A DNA stretch of 64,000 nt from JAUWKC01 sp035529895 (lineage in GTDB: Bacteria; Planctomycetota; Phycisphaerae; Sedimentisphaerales; Anaerobacaceae): assembly GCA_035529895.1 (NCBI GenBank), contig DATKVV010000050.1, forward strand, positions 1 to 64,000. Reading direction: 5' to 3'. A program made the position numbers and the translations under genes. Shown piece by piece: positions 23,541 through 33,916 of the stretch (position 1 is its first letter; each line of letters opens with the position of its first letter). Under the pieces are notes generated by a model. It saw nothing but the letters and a program-made list of their open reading frames with translations. It had not been told where the DNA came from and did no database searches.

Positions 23541-25406
23541 CTATGGCGCGTCCGTCCGACTGGTGTTGTCGGGATTGGGAGCTGACTCGATGGCGCTTTT
23601 GAGCATAATTATCGCCGGTACCTCCGCCATCTTCTCGGAAGCCTTCTTGATTGCTTCTTTGGCCCGTTCGCCCCTGCCCATTTGATAATAAACGTACGCC
23701 AATATAAACTGCAATTCGGGCGCGTCGCTGCTTTGATACCACTGCTCGACATCAGCCGCCCGGCTCTCCAGCTTGTCCCGACCGATAAGCGCAAAACTCC
23801 CGGCCAAAAGCTCGAAGATATTGGCCTCCCCAGCTCCCAGCTCCTTCTTCTCGCCTCGCAATTTCTGTCCATACTCAGCAAAAGCCTCCAAGGCCTCGGA
23901 AAGGAAAAATGCGCTGCTCACGTATTCCCCCGCGGCAAACAACGCGTGACTCCTGCCGCCATATGCAAGCACATCCCCGGGTTTATAAACCAGCGCCATT
24001 TTGTATGCGTCAGCAGCCCGATAGTACATGCCCCGCCTCAGATACTCCTCCGCCGCCTTAACATGCTGATTGAACTTCGCCTCTGTAAAGGAAGCAACCG
24101 TCTGGTACGGCCCCAAAATGGCTCTTGCACGTTGTTCGAGGCTGACTGTCCCCGCCTCGCCGCGAAAAGTCCGGTCAACGATGGACGTCTCACGATTCAC
24201 GCCATACGAATCAGCCACACCCCTTTGATAAGTCCCGGCTGGCTGCGAAACAGCCCTGTCAGGTTTTTCCTTTGCCTCTTCATAGCCGGTGAGACCCCCA
24301 ACCCTACTTGCTGCCTCTGGAATACCGCCGAGTGCCTCCCGCTTTCGCACACTTGTCTTGTCCGTACCCGCCGCGCCAGTTATAGACCCATCCCCTGACG
24401 GCCCCACAGCCGCCGACTCCAGCAGCTCCTGCAATTCAACCGCCATTCCCGTATCGCTGCCTTTTCGACCGGCCGACTCCCCCCGTCGCAGCGCATCTGT
24501 CTTCGCGCTCTCCCTGCTCCGAAGCAAAGAAGACTGATCCTGCCCGACCTGCTCCTGCAGGAACCGCCCCTCGCCCGTCTCTCTATCCTCCTGCCCCCGC
24601 AGCAAGCTCTCATACAGCCCGGCCACTTCCCGCTGGCGCTCCGCTTGCAGCGGCGCCCGCATTAATTCCTGCCCGAGCCGTTCAGACTCATATTGCGGCA
24701 TCTGCCTGTCTGAAAAGACAGACCGCTCCCGAACCTCACTTACGGTAACCTCGCCCTGAGCAAGCCCCCTTAGTGCCTGGGCCTGCTGCCAAGCACCGGC
24801 CGACTGCCTCCCTTCGACCAGCACCTCCGGCGATGCAACCTCCGTCAATATCCTTCTCTCCACCTCCTGCCGGGGAATCGCCACCACCCCCGTCCTGCTG
24901 TAAGATTCCAGCTCTTGTACCAGCGCCGGTCCCTGGGCTGTCACAGCCTGATTGTTCGGCACAGTGGGTTCGGAATATACATACACAAAACGATCGCCAA
25001 CCTCCGCACCCAGTTGTCTGATAAAACCCGTCCCGCCGGGCCCTGTAACGCTTACCGCCTCCCTCTGCGAATAATACGGTGTAAGACCACCGGTAGAGTA
25101 TAAAAAACCCCCCGACCCGGCTGGACTCCTCAGGAAAGAATCGAACATCAAGGGACCGCCCCCACCTCCAAAATCTGAAACAGCCCCGCCCGGCCCAATA
25201 CCAAGAAAGTACCGGCCGCTGCTGATATCAATGCTGATTGCCCGCTGACTGTCCGTACCAATTGGGCTGCCGCTGCGCACCAGCCCGCTGCGAAAACTGG
25301 TCTGTGGAACAGTTGGTATACCTGTAGGGTTTTCAATCCCCCACCCAATCCCAGACCCGACTGTAATCAATATAACTGCCGCGTTTGTTAAAATCCTGGC
25401 CTTCAT
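23541..25406 (-). CDS. Secreted TPR-containing protein
   Basis: A 621-aa protein. The N-terminal signal peptide (MKARILTNAAVILITVGSGIG) is followed by a long low-complexity Gly/Ser/Glu-rich region (about residues 25-440) with no fold that I recognise. From about residue 455 there are TPR-like helical repeats (YLRRGMYYRAADAYKMALVY, then ILAYVYYQMGRGERAKEAIK). It is probably a periplasmic or cell-surface scaffold. It lies 54 nt downstream of nadK on the same strand and may be the last gene of the dxs-nadK transcript. Confidence 0.75.
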   Translation of the reverse strand: MKARILTNAAVILITVGSGIGWGIENPTGIPTVPQTSFRSGLVRSGSPIGTDSQRAISIDISSGRYFLGIGPGGAVSDFGGGGGPLMFDSFLRSPAGSGGFLYSTGGLTPYYSQREAVSVTGPGGTGFIRQLGAEVGDRFVYVYSEPTVPNNQAVTAQGPALVQELESYSRTGVVAIPRQEVERRILTEVASPEVLVEGRQSAGAWQQAQALRGLAQGEVTVSEVRERSVFSDRQMPQYESERLGQELMRAPLQAERQREVAGLYESLLRGQEDRETGEGRFLQEQVGQDQSSLLRSRESAKTDALRRGESAGRKGSDTGMAVELQELLESAAVGPSGDGSITGAAGTDKTSVRKREALGGIPEAASRVGGLTGYEEAKEKPDRAVSQPAGTYQRGVADSYGVNRETSIVDRTFRGEAGTVSLEQRARAILGPYQTVASFTEAKFNQHVKAAEEYLRRGMYYRAADAYKMALVYKPGDVLAYGGRSHALFAAGEYVSSAFFLSEALEAFAEYGQKLRGEKKELGAGEANIFELLAGSFALIGRDKLESRAADVEQWYQSSDAPELQFILAYVYYQMGRGERAKEAIKKASEKMAEVPAIIMLKSAIESAPNPDNTSRTDAP

Positions 25407-25460
25407 ACTAATTTATACCCCCTGTCCGCTCGTATGTTCACAATTCAACATCCGGCCGCT

Positions 25461-26321
25461 TTATATGCTCTTATATTTTGGCCTTTCCGCCCACCTCAAC
25501 TTTGTCGCAAGCGTATCCCACTCGGTCCGAAGCGGGTTGTTAACCACCAGAAATTCCCCCTTGTGCCTCTCGACTCGTACCACCTCATCAACCGACAGCC
25601 TGCATGAGTCTTGCCCGTCAATTGACACGGTCGTGCCTTCATTCACCCGCAAACCAAGGACTTCCACTCTGCTGTCGGCATTGATAACGATAGGCCTGAA
25701 GCTCAACGAATGCGGACAAATCGGCGCAATAACCATAGCCTGCATCTTGCCCGAGACTATCGGCCCGCCCGCAGACAAATTATAAGCCGTTGAGCCTGTC
25801 GGCGTGCATATTACCAGCCCGTCGCTTACACAACTGGCAAGCGCCTGACCGTCCACCGATATCTTCAACTCTATCAGCCTGAAAGGTGGACCGGAGTTTA
25901 CGAAAACATCGTTAATGGCTGCCGAACAGAACTTCTCCGCACCGCTGCAGAAAACACCGCACTTGAGCATCATCCTCTTTTCAATAACCGCCTTTCTTTC
26001 CGCTATGCTATCAAAGAACTTTTTGAGTTCCTCAAGACTGAATTCGGCCAAAAAACCCAATTTGCCCAGGTTGACGCCTATAACCGGAACACTGCATTCA
26101 CTCAGTTGCCTTGCCGCCGAAATTATTGTCCCGTCGCCCCCGAATACTACCGCAAAATCAGCGTCCCTCAGCATGTCCGCCGTGCACTCGTCGATACCGC
26201 AACTGGCCATCATCTCGGCCTTGCCTTTTGTGAACTTTCCTAACTCCTCAATCGCATCACCAACATCTCCCTTTGTTGGATCGCCGAAAATCACCAGTTT
26301 AGGTAATCCCTTCTTGGCCAT
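25461..26321 (-). CDS. nadK: NAD kinase
   Basis: Phosphorylates NAD to NADP in the cytoplasm. The 286-aa protein has the ATP/NAD-binding FGGDGTIISAAR motif near residue 60, GVNLGKLGFLAEF, and the NAD kinase signature TPTGSTAYNLSAGGPIV, followed by the C-terminal beta-sandwich with SIDGQ. Length is normal. It lies 51 nt downstream of dxs; NADPH demand of the MEP pathway makes the pairing sensible. The start at 26321 has GGGGAT upstream. Confidence 0.95.
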   Translation of the reverse strand: MAKKGLPKLVIFGDPTKGDVGDAIEELGKFTKGKAEMMASCGIDECTADMLRDADFAVVFGGDGTIISAARQLSECSVPVIGVNLGKLGFLAEFSLEELKKFFDSIAERKAVIEKRMMLKCGVFCSGAEKFCSAAINDVFVNSGPPFRLIELKISVDGQALASCVSDGLVICTPTGSTAYNLSAGGPIVSGKMQAMVIAPICPHSLSFRPIVINADSRVEVLGLRVNEGTTVSIDGQDSCRLSVDEVVRVERHKGEFLVVNNPLRTEWDTLATKLRWAERPKYKSI

Positions 26322-26372
26322 TCAAATATCCCCGCTTCTTAATCTGCTTCCTTATGCCGAACCCGTGGGCCG

Positions 26373-28265
26373 CTAAGCCGGGCGCAGCATCTCTCTTGCC
26401 CTCTGAGCTATCCTATCGGCATTTACGCCCGCCTCAATGAGTTGAACATCGCGCGAATCAGGCCTTATAGCCGTTCTCGGAGCGCCAAGCACGGCTATCG
26501 GTTTTCCTATCGGCCCCTGCAAAGTCGCAGAAGCCATCTCCAGAACGGCCGCACCGAACCCGCAGGCAAGGCTGTGGTCCTCAACCGTTATCATGCACTT
26601 GCCCTCCCCCAGCAGAGAAATAATTCTCTTGTCGACAGGGGCCGCGAACCGCGCATTTACCACATCAACCGCAATCTTTTCTTTGGCCAGCAGATTCGCT
26701 GCCTCCAACGCTTCTTTCAAGACGCTGCCATAACTAACAATGGCGATAGGCGAATCTTTCCTCCTCTTGACAAAAACACTTTCCCCCAGTTTAAATGGCT
26801 TGCCACAGGCAGCTCTGACAAACCTCTCCTGTGGGACAAAATCCCTCGGATACCTTATGGCAACCGGTCCGTTTTCACCCAAAGCAAACTCCAGAGCCAA
26901 TCTCAACTCAACCTCATCGGCGGGGGCCGTCAGAACCATGTTCGGCATCATTCGCAGAAACCCTATGTCCATCAGCCCATGATGCGTCGGCCCGTCCGAG
27001 CCAACCACACCGGCCCTGTCGATACAAAAAACAACCGGCAGATTCTGCAACGCCACCTCTTGAAATATCTGGTCGAAGCTACGCTGCAAAAAGGTCGAGT
27101 AAATGCAAATCACCGGCCTCAAGCCGCTCCTGGCAAGCCCCGCTGCAATGTCCACCGCCGCGCTTTCCGCGATACCCACATCATAAAACCTATTGCTGAA
27201 TTTCTTGCGAAACTCCCCAAGCCCGGTACCGTCACACATCGCGGAGGTTATAGCCACAATCCGCTTGTCCTTCTCGGCCAGTTCCGCCAGACAACCGCCG
27301 AACACGCCGGTAAAAGTCCTCCGGCCCGAACCTGCACCTATGGAATCACCATTCATTCGGAACGGACCCGTCGAATGAAACCTGCGCCCGTCCCGCTCGG
27401 CCGGAACAAAGCCCTTGCCTTTCTTTGTATAAACATGCAGAATCGCCGGGTGCTTCAGGTGTAACAACGCTCTGAACAGTTGTATGAGTGAGCCGATATC
27501 GTGCCCGTCAACCGGTCCGAAATAGGGGATATTTAAACTCTCGAACATCTGACTGGCAGGCAAAACCATACGAATGCTCTTCTTAATCTTCTCGACTACT
27601 TCCTCAACGCCTTTGCCTATCACCGGCATATGTTCAAGGATATTGCTTGTGGTCTTGCGCAAATCCTCATAGGTCTGGCTCAGCCGAACCTTGGAAAAGT
27701 ATTTCGCAACCGCCCCCTGTGTGGCATCGATCGCCATTGAGTTGTCGTTAAGCACAATCAGTAATTGTCTCTTGACCAGCCCCAGATTATTCAGCGCTTC
27801 AAATGAAGCGCCGTTCACAATACTGGCATCCCCTATCAGCACCACGATTTTGTCATTCTTTCCCTGATGGACTTGCCCTGCCGCCATTCCAATTGCCGTG
27901 GCTATGGCCGTCCCCGCATGCCCCACCACGAATTGGTCATATACGCTCTCGGCGGGGTCTGGAAACCCGCTTATTCCGCCGGCCTTGCGCAGACAATCGA
28001 ACTTGTCCTTTCTTCCGGTGACGATTTTATGCGCATAACACTGGTGCCCAACGTCCCACAGCAGTTTATCTTTCTTGAAATCGAAGACGTAATGCAGCGC
28101 TAATGTCAGCTCCACCACGCCGAGATTGCTGGCCAGATGTCCACCGCTTCGACTGACCGAGCCGAGAATCAACTGCCTTATCTCATCGGCCAGCGCCTTC
28201 AGTTCCGGCACGCCCAGTTTCTTCAGGTCATCTGGACTGTTTATCTGCTTCAAAACCTCACTCAT
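26373..28265 (-). CDS. dxs: 1-deoxy-D-xylulose-5-phosphate synthase
   Basis: Condenses pyruvate and glyceraldehyde 3-phosphate, the first step of the MEP isoprenoid pathway, using thiamine diphosphate. 630 aa from ATG 28265 (MSEVLKQINSPDDLKKL); an upstream TTG is unlikely. Seen: RSGGHLASNLGVVELT, WDVGHQCYAHKI, the thiamine motif GDASIVNGASFEALNN, the FGPVDGHD transketolase segment and the C-terminal THHGLMDIGFLR and RYPRD motifs. The gene is followed by nadK and lies near ispA, the later prenyl-chain step. Confidence 0.96.
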   Translation of the reverse strand: MSEVLKQINSPDDLKKLGVPELKALADEIRQLILGSVSRSGGHLASNLGVVELTLALHYVFDFKKDKLLWDVGHQCYAHKIVTGRKDKFDCLRKAGGISGFPDPAESVYDQFVVGHAGTAIATAIGMAAGQVHQGKNDKIVVLIGDASIVNGASFEALNNLGLVKRQLLIVLNDNSMAIDATQGAVAKYFSKVRLSQTYEDLRKTTSNILEHMPVIGKGVEEVVEKIKKSIRMVLPASQMFESLNIPYFGPVDGHDIGSLIQLFRALLHLKHPAILHVYTKKGKGFVPAERDGRRFHSTGPFRMNGDSIGAGSGRRTFTGVFGGCLAELAEKDKRIVAITSAMCDGTGLGEFRKKFSNRFYDVGIAESAAVDIAAGLARSGLRPVICIYSTFLQRSFDQIFQEVALQNLPVVFCIDRAGVVGSDGPTHHGLMDIGFLRMMPNMVLTAPADEVELRLALEFALGENGPVAIRYPRDFVPQERFVRAACGKPFKLGESVFVKRRKDSPIAIVSYGSVLKEALEAANLLAKEKIAVDVVNARFAAPVDKRIISLLGEGKCMITVEDHSLACGFGAAVLEMASATLQGPIGKPIAVLGAPRTAIRPDSRDVQLIEAGVNADRIAQRAREMLRPA

Positions 28266-28603
28266 TAAAGCCCCAATTCTATCAAAGAAACCCTCAAATT
28301 TCAATCAGAAGCGCAGGTAGCCGGAGAGGAAAATCAAAATCTGCAACAAAAATTTTACTCCTTTTATCATAACAACTTATCTCAAAAAGTGCCATCGCCG
28401 AAATGCTTTTTTTCGCATCAAATGCGCAAGTCGTTCTAATTATAGAACGGCTAAAGTCCGGCCGTTCGGTTTCTAAAACTCCGGCACCAACAGGGCGGAC
28501 CACAAAAGAGATAAGATTTGTACAATTCGAGGCAAAAGAGGCGACACCGCAATCCGCCAGCCGCTCTCAAAACCATATTGATAAGGCAGTTAGGACACAG
28601 AAA
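28266..28603. other. Divergent intergenic region upstream of dxs
   Basis: 338 bp between dxs (minus) and the small plus-strand gene at 28604. AT-rich near 28330-28410. Promoters for both directions probably lie here, but no clear hexamer pair or RNA element was found. Confidence 0.3.
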
Positions 28604-28882
28604 ATGAAAGACGAACAAATGCAGGAAGTGCAGGGCGTGGTCTCACCCGGGGCCAGGGTGCAGACGTTCAGTTGTAAGGTCAAAAGCCTGGTTTCGTACA
28701 ACGTCTACAAAGTCCGAATGGTCACGGTTGGTCCTGCGGGCACTGTGCCCGTGGAAATAGGCGCAGAGATGGAGGCCGTCGATGTGACTGACGATTTTGT
28801 GAACCCCGCCGGTGATGTGCCTATCGGCTCGATAGTAATTGTCTCCAGAGCCGGCAGCACATACGTCTTCCAAAAGCCCTAA
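28604..28882 (+). CDS. Small hypothetical protein
   Basis: A 92-aa frame from ATG 28604 with AGGA 8 nt upstream: MKDEQMQEVQGVVSPGARVQ, then KVKSLVSYNVYKVRMVTVGP and PIGSIVIVSRAGSTYVF. It looks like a compact beta-barrel-type domain with no Cys. No family was recognised. The frame extends upstream to 28403, but that part has poor codon quality. It is convergent with ispA. Confidence 0.5.
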   Translation: MKDEQMQEVQGVVSPGARVQTFSCKVKSLVSYNVYKVRMVTVGPAGTVPVEIGAEMEAVDVTDDFVNPAGDVPIGSIVIVSRAGSTYVFQKP

Positions 28883-28936
28883 GAGACTCACAAGCTCACG
28901 CTAAACTCAGAAGCCGCAATTGCGCGACGCAGCACC

Positions 28937-29824
28937 CTATCTGGTTCTTTCCAGCAGTGCCATAGGCAGTCGCCGCAGAATATCGGCGTCTGGGCCGAAC
29001 GCTTCCAATGCCGCAACCGCCTCCTCCGCGAGCTTTCCCGCCAACCGTCTCGACTTCTCCATTCCTACCACGGCCGGATAAGTGCACTTGGCCGCCCTCG
29101 CATCCTTGCCCGCGGTCTTGCCCAATTGCTCGCTCGAAGCACACACGTCAAGAATATCGTCGGCTATCTGGAAACCCAATCCTATCTTCAGACCATACTC
29201 GCATAGCTGGTCGAACTGGCTTTCCTTCGCCCCGCCGCAGATGGCCCCCATCGCCGCAGCACAGCGAAACATCTTGGCCGTCTTGTTGATGTGAATGTAT
29301 TCGAGAAGCTCTTCGGTGCCCTCGCCATTCTCGGCCTTCAGGTCCGCCATCTGGCCGCCAATCATTCCGCTCGGCCCCGCCGCCTCGGCAAGTTCGCCAA
29401 TCAATCTCACCGCCACCGCCGGCTCATCAATCTCCCGGGCAAGAATCTCAAACGCAAGCGTCAACAGCGCGTCGCCGGCCAGTATGGCTGTCGCCTCATC
29501 AAAAGCCTTATGACAGGTCGGCTGCCCACGCCGAAAGTCATCGTCGTCCATCGCCGGCAAATCATCGTGTACCAGCGAGTAAGTGTGCACCATCTCAATC
29601 GCCGCGGCGGCAATTTCGGCATTGTGGTTCACCTCCCCGCTGACAACCTCGCAACACCATATAGCCAGCACCGAACGCACCCGCTTGCCCGGCGATTCAA
29701 GTGTATACTTGAGCGCTTCCTTCAACTCGGCGTTCATCTCCTGAAACGACAAAAGCCGCTGCAAAGCACAATCGACAAAACGTGCCCCCTCCTGGAATTG
29801 AATCTCAAAACTCCCATTCTGCAT
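28937..29824 (-). CDS. ispA: Polyprenyl synthetase (farnesyl/geranylgeranyl diphosphate synthase)
   Basis: Condenses isopentenyl diphosphate with allylic diphosphates. About 295 aa from ATG 29824 (MQNGSFEIQFQEG); the open frame extends to a GTG at 29860. The first Asp-rich motif is DDLPAMDDDDFRRG and the second GFQIADDILD; GKRVRSVL near residue 55 binds the diphosphate. Length and motifs fit the short-chain (C15-C20) class. It is near dxs, so two steps of isoprenoid synthesis are clustered. Confidence 0.92.
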   Translation of the reverse strand: MQNGSFEIQFQEGARFVDCALQRLLSFQEMNAELKEALKYTLESPGKRVRSVLAIWCCEVVSGEVNHNAEIAAAAIEMVHTYSLVHDDLPAMDDDDFRRGQPTCHKAFDEATAILAGDALLTLAFEILAREIDEPAVAVRLIGELAEAAGPSGMIGGQMADLKAENGEGTEELLEYIHINKTAKMFRCAAAMGAICGGAKESQFDQLCEYGLKIGLGFQIADDILDVCASSEQLGKTAGKDARAAKCTYPAVVGMEKSRRLAGKLAEEAVAALEAFGPDADILRRLPMALLERTR

Positions 29825-30074
29825 CGCACATCTCGCACTATATGCTAACGTGTCGCGCACAGCGTGCTGGTCGGACTTTCACGCAATCTGCGGCACGAAC
29901 GGCCAACAACAACTCCAGCACCCTGTCTTGCCTGAATACATTGTAAGCTATTTCTGCGGACTTTAACAATACTTTGGTACAAGTGGTTATGCTATAAGAT
30001 ACAGCCGCCGGCAGGATTAAATAGCCAACCTCTTAAGGTACCGGCCCTTAATTCAATCCCGCATTTTGACCTGC

Positions 30075-32942
30075 TCAATTCTTGACTATTTCAACACAGC
30101 AACCGCCAAGTAGCGCAAAATCCACCAAATTAACTACAGAATCGTGGTCTATATCAAATCCGCCACACCAGTCATGCTCGTCGCACGCCTGCACAAGCCA
30201 ATGCGATGCCAAACCCGCAAGCTGCTCGAAAGTCTTGTCCACGACCTTAATTGTGTCTGTCCCACAGAACCGCCGACCGCTGGTAAGTAAGCCGGTAACG
30301 GCCACATCAACGCTGTTGCCATCTATCCCAGCGCCACAGAACTCGGCACGGGCAAAAGCCGCCTCTACCACAACTAACCCGCAATCATTGACAAAAACAT
30401 TCATATAGCCGGATTCAATCCCCAACGGCTCGACCACAGCCGGCACGTTTTTATCCACGTCCTCAATCCTATAACCTTCCGGCAGAACAAAATGCGCCTT
30501 CACCCACTTGCCTTTGCTGCAGACATTCAGCGCCTGCGGCGTGAACTTCATCATCGCCTCTACCGGCGGCCAGAACTCGTAGGCCCCCATATCCACCACC
30601 GAATTCGCATCATCGTCCCCGTCTATTAAACGCAGATTACCAGCGAGGTCCCATGGAACCAGCTCGGTGGTGTTGCCGTCGCTATCCACATCGCCCTTGT
30701 CAAAAGGAATGCTGCTGTTTGTGCCGGCATCAATGCACAATGAACCAGACCGCAGATTATAGTCGCCCTCAACCCAAATCCCGTTCACGTCCCAGTAGCC
30801 CGCCTCAACAAAACAAGGGTCCGTAGCAATATTGCCAACGCCTTCACGCCCCCCCTGAACATCGCTATAGCCGACCAATGTAATCCTAAAAAGGTCAATA
30901 ATCTGTGGAGGCGCATTGCCCCAGATTATGCAGTTGTGGACTATCGCGTCATCGTTCGAGATGCCGGCCAGACCGTTTCCGACAATAGTGCAGTTAGTGA
31001 TTGCCTGTAACCCTTTGCCTTCAACGCCGGTCGCTCTATTTCCAGAAATAAGGCAGTTAGTCAGCATTGGAGTCATTCTGCCCTTTGCCTGGACGCCGTT
31101 ACCCCCGTTTCCGACAATGCTGCAGTTGGTGATTGTGGCAGCATAGAACCGGGGTACCAAAAACACCGACTCAATACCATTGCCCGCGTTCCTGAGAATC
31201 CTGCAGTTGCTGATTATGGGGTATGCATTGGTGCAGGAAATACCTTTAGTGCCGCCCGTAATGGTAAAACCGTTCAATCGACAGCCCGCTGTCTCGCCGC
31301 CGGAAAAAGTCACTACCGGCTTCAACTGCCCCCCATTGATAATAGTAGCGGCCACAACATCCCCGTCGTTAGGATCCGTCGACCTGAGCGTCAGGCTCTT
31401 GCCCTTGAAATTAATGTTCTCAAGATATTGCCAGATGGCTGGACCCACCACTATCTCATCGCCGCCTGCGGCCTCTTCAATAGCATCCTGAATGTAATTA
31501 TACCTTTTGCCCGTGTTCCGATTCTCAATTGAAATGGGTTTTACATTCAAAGCGTTTATCCACTTTGGTTCGGCATAAAAGTAACGACCACATTCGTTAC
31601 GCACCCTGATAGTCCACCATGTCTGCTCGGAAGGAAACTCGCTTACGATGCACGTCGGCGGCTCGGGTGTGTCTGACACAAGATAATCAATATGTTGCGC
31701 GTCCGGACCAAAAAGAAGCTGATAACTGACGGAACCCGGCGCCGCAAGGCAACTGAAAACCGCCCCATTGGCATCCACCGTCGCGCCATCCGCCGGACCC
31801 ACAAGCTCTATCGTCGGGTGGCTAAGACTAAACGCGTCGATTATTGTCCCATCGGGCTTGACGGCTTGAAAATCCAGCAACTTTCCCCTCACGTCAATCT
31901 TGCAGAAATGGTAGCTTTTCGCATAGACCTCAACGTACTCCGAATAATCCGCTTTCCCGTCGCTAAGCGGCGCCCCGCCCCCTCCGCCTGTAATGTGCTT
32001 AATCCCATTCTTATCACAGCGGGCATAGTAGTGGTTGTGCCCCGCAAAAACAATGTCCACCCCATATCGCTCACACAACGGCTGAATCCAGTTCTGAACG
32101 TCCTGGTTATCCTCGTGATGCCCCGCCGAATAGCCCGGTTCATGGAATTGCAGAATCCTCCATTCTTTGCGAGTCGATTTCAGGTCATCTACCAGCCACT
32201 CATACTGCGCAGACCCGGGCGCGTAACTGGCGCCATATTGGTCGAGTGTAACAACGTGTACCGGACCATAATCAAAAGACCAGTAATACCCGCCAACGTA
32301 AGGATACGGCCAGTACTTGTTGAAAAAAGTCGGTGGAGACGAGCCTTCATCCCATTCATGGTTGCCAATGCACCCGTTGATTGGCAGGTTGGCCAGCAGC
32401 TCGCGTGTATTCAGGGCCGCAGGATTGAAGAACTCATTGGTCCAGCTCGACTCAAGTTCGCCCTTCGACACCCAATCACCCGAAAGCAACGAAAACGTTT
32501 GATAATTCGGGTCCTCCAGGAAAACAGCAGCCATCGCACCGTCAACCATATCGTGGTCAAAAAAATTGGTGCGCGTATCCCCATAGCCGAAAAACTTGGC
32601 TTCCGCCGCGTCTGAAGGCGGCGCCGCCCGGAACGAGCCGGTACGCAGATTTGGGTCCGCCGTAATGCGGTAGCAATACTTATTGCCCGGCATAAGACCG
32701 CTAATAACATATTTATGCTGGTGGTCGATGCTGTACTCGCTCGTGACGGTGCTTCCGTCCGAACAGGACGTATCCAGCCCCCACTCCAAAGTACAGCTCT
32801 GCGTACCATCCAACTGCCACAGCACCATCATCTCGGTGTTGTTGCCTGGGTAAATCAGATAAGGCCCTTTACGTATGCCGCCTGTTGCCCCTTCCCCTGC
32901 GGCCAGGAATAAAATAACAGTTAGAACCATTGTCCTTTTCAT
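30075..32942 (-). CDS. Secreted metallophosphoesterase with beta-helix and dockerin-like tail
   Basis: A 955-aa secreted protein: a signal peptide (MKRTMVLTVILFLAAGEGA), a purple-acid-phosphatase-like N-terminal Fn3 domain (IRKGPYLIYPGNN, about 22-110), and a calcineurin-like phosphoesterase domain with GDTRTN, GDWVSKG, NGCIGNHEW and VFAGHNHYYAR (about 130-330). A right-handed beta-helix follows (INGGQLKPVVTFSGG, NCTIVGNGLAG; about 490-730). The C-terminal segment FDIDHDSVVNLVDFALLGGC resembles a dockerin-like calcium-binding module. It probably hydrolyses phosphate esters outside the cell while bound to polysaccharide or a scaffold. GGAGAG lies ahead of the start. Confidence 0.85.
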   Translation of the reverse strand: MKRTMVLTVILFLAAGEGATGGIRKGPYLIYPGNNTEMMVLWQLDGTQSCTLEWGLDTSCSDGSTVTSEYSIDHQHKYVISGLMPGNKYCYRITADPNLRTGSFRAAPPSDAAEAKFFGYGDTRTNFFDHDMVDGAMAAVFLEDPNYQTFSLLSGDWVSKGELESSWTNEFFNPAALNTRELLANLPINGCIGNHEWDEGSSPPTFFNKYWPYPYVGGYYWSFDYGPVHVVTLDQYGASYAPGSAQYEWLVDDLKSTRKEWRILQFHEPGYSAGHHEDNQDVQNWIQPLCERYGVDIVFAGHNHYYARCDKNGIKHITGGGGGAPLSDGKADYSEYVEVYAKSYHFCKIDVRGKLLDFQAVKPDGTIIDAFSLSHPTIELVGPADGATVDANGAVFSCLAAPGSVSYQLLFGPDAQHIDYLVSDTPEPPTCIVSEFPSEQTWWTIRVRNECGRYFYAEPKWINALNVKPISIENRNTGKRYNYIQDAIEEAAGGDEIVVGPAIWQYLENINFKGKSLTLRSTDPNDGDVVAATIINGGQLKPVVTFSGGETAGCRLNGFTITGGTKGISCTNAYPIISNCRILRNAGNGIESVFLVPRFYAATITNCSIVGNGGNGVQAKGRMTPMLTNCLISGNRATGVEGKGLQAITNCTIVGNGLAGISNDDAIVHNCIIWGNAPPQIIDLFRITLVGYSDVQGGREGVGNIATDPCFVEAGYWDVNGIWVEGDYNLRSGSLCIDAGTNSSIPFDKGDVDSDGNTTELVPWDLAGNLRLIDGDDDANSVVDMGAYEFWPPVEAMMKFTPQALNVCSKGKWVKAHFVLPEGYRIEDVDKNVPAVVEPLGIESGYMNVFVNDCGLVVVEAAFARAEFCGAGIDGNSVDVAVTGLLTSGRRFCGTDTIKVVDKTFEQLAGLASHWLVQACDEHDWCGGFDIDHDSVVNLVDFALLGGCCVEIVKN

Positions 32943-33271
32943 TTTCAGCTCTCTCCAGGAATTATGTCAGGCGATCACCCTCGAGGCAGGATTAGCATAT
33001 GCGTAATACGCGATGGACCGCCACAGCAGATGAACGCATGCATGACACTTCACCCTGTCTCCAAACCTCAATCACCCTTAATTTTAACACAAATACAGCC
33101 GTTCTTGCAACAAATTTCTGGGCAGATTGGTCGTGCTCTTACGCCCTGATACCCCTCAGATAAAACCAGCCAGCCGGTACGGACAAATTTGTCACCCATT
33201 TTAAGGCCCGATAAGCCCTCGCATCCTGACTTCCAGGCTCAGAACTCGCGTTTGCAACAGGCCAACAATGT
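32943..33271. other. Intergenic gap upstream of the phosphoesterase gene
   Basis: 329 bp between lemA and the phosphoesterase gene, both on the minus strand. It must hold the phosphoesterase promoter, but no clear hexamers or RNA features were seen. Confidence 0.3.
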
Positions 33272-33859
33272 CTAAAATGCTACTTTCGGCGCTTCCTTTT
33301 TTGCCTGCTCGCCGGCCTCAAAATACTCAACCGGCTCCACCTTTGCCCGCCTGCAGAAAAACGACCCGAAGAACTGCCGCGAATACGAGTTCAGCAGCCT
33401 GGCCGCTTCGTTATACCGCGTGCGGGCCACCGCTATCCGGTTCTCCGTACCTTCTAAAGCCACCTGAAGGTCTCGGAAGTTTTCGCTGGCTTTGAGTTGC
33501 GGATAGTTCTCCTGCAGCATCAACAGCCGCGACAAAAACCCGCTCAGTTCATTTGATGCCTCTATCTTGCCCGCCCGCGTATCGGCCTCAAAATACTTCT
33601 CACGCGACTTGGCAATGTTTTCAAACAGCTCCTTCTCGTGCGACGCATAGCCCTTGACGGTCTCAACAAGGTTGGGAACCAGGTCCAGCCTTCGCTGCAA
33701 TGCGGCATCAATATCCGCCCACGCCTTTTGCGCGCCCTGCTCAAGGTTGACCGCCCTGTCGTAGCCGCTCCTGTACCATCCAAATATCCCAAGCCCCAAA
33801 AGCAACAAGACGACCAGTGCCAGGACCAACACTACCCACGCTTTACCACCACTTCTCAT
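33272..33859 (-). CDS. lemA: LemA family protein
   Basis: A 195-aa protein. ATG 33859 is chosen because a perfect GGAGG lies 9 nt upstream. One N-terminal membrane helix (WVVLVLALVVLLLLGLGIFG) is followed by the LemA helical domain (GAQKAWADIDAALQRRLDLV, PNLVETVKGYASHE). The function of LemA is not settled. It follows a TPM-domain gene, a very common pairing. Confidence 0.9.
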   Translation of the reverse strand: MRSGGKAWVVLVLALVVLLLLGLGIFGWYRSGYDRAVNLEQGAQKAWADIDAALQRRLDLVPNLVETVKGYASHEKELFENIAKSREKYFEADTRAGKIEASNELSGFLSRLLMLQENYPQLKASENFRDLQVALEGTENRIAVARTRYNEAARLLNSYSRQFFGSFFCRRAKVEPVEYFEAGEQAKKEAPKVAF

Positions 33860-33916
33860 TTTGTGATACCTCCATAGACTCACGGTCATTCCAATTCCCG
33901 CAACTATTTTTTTACC

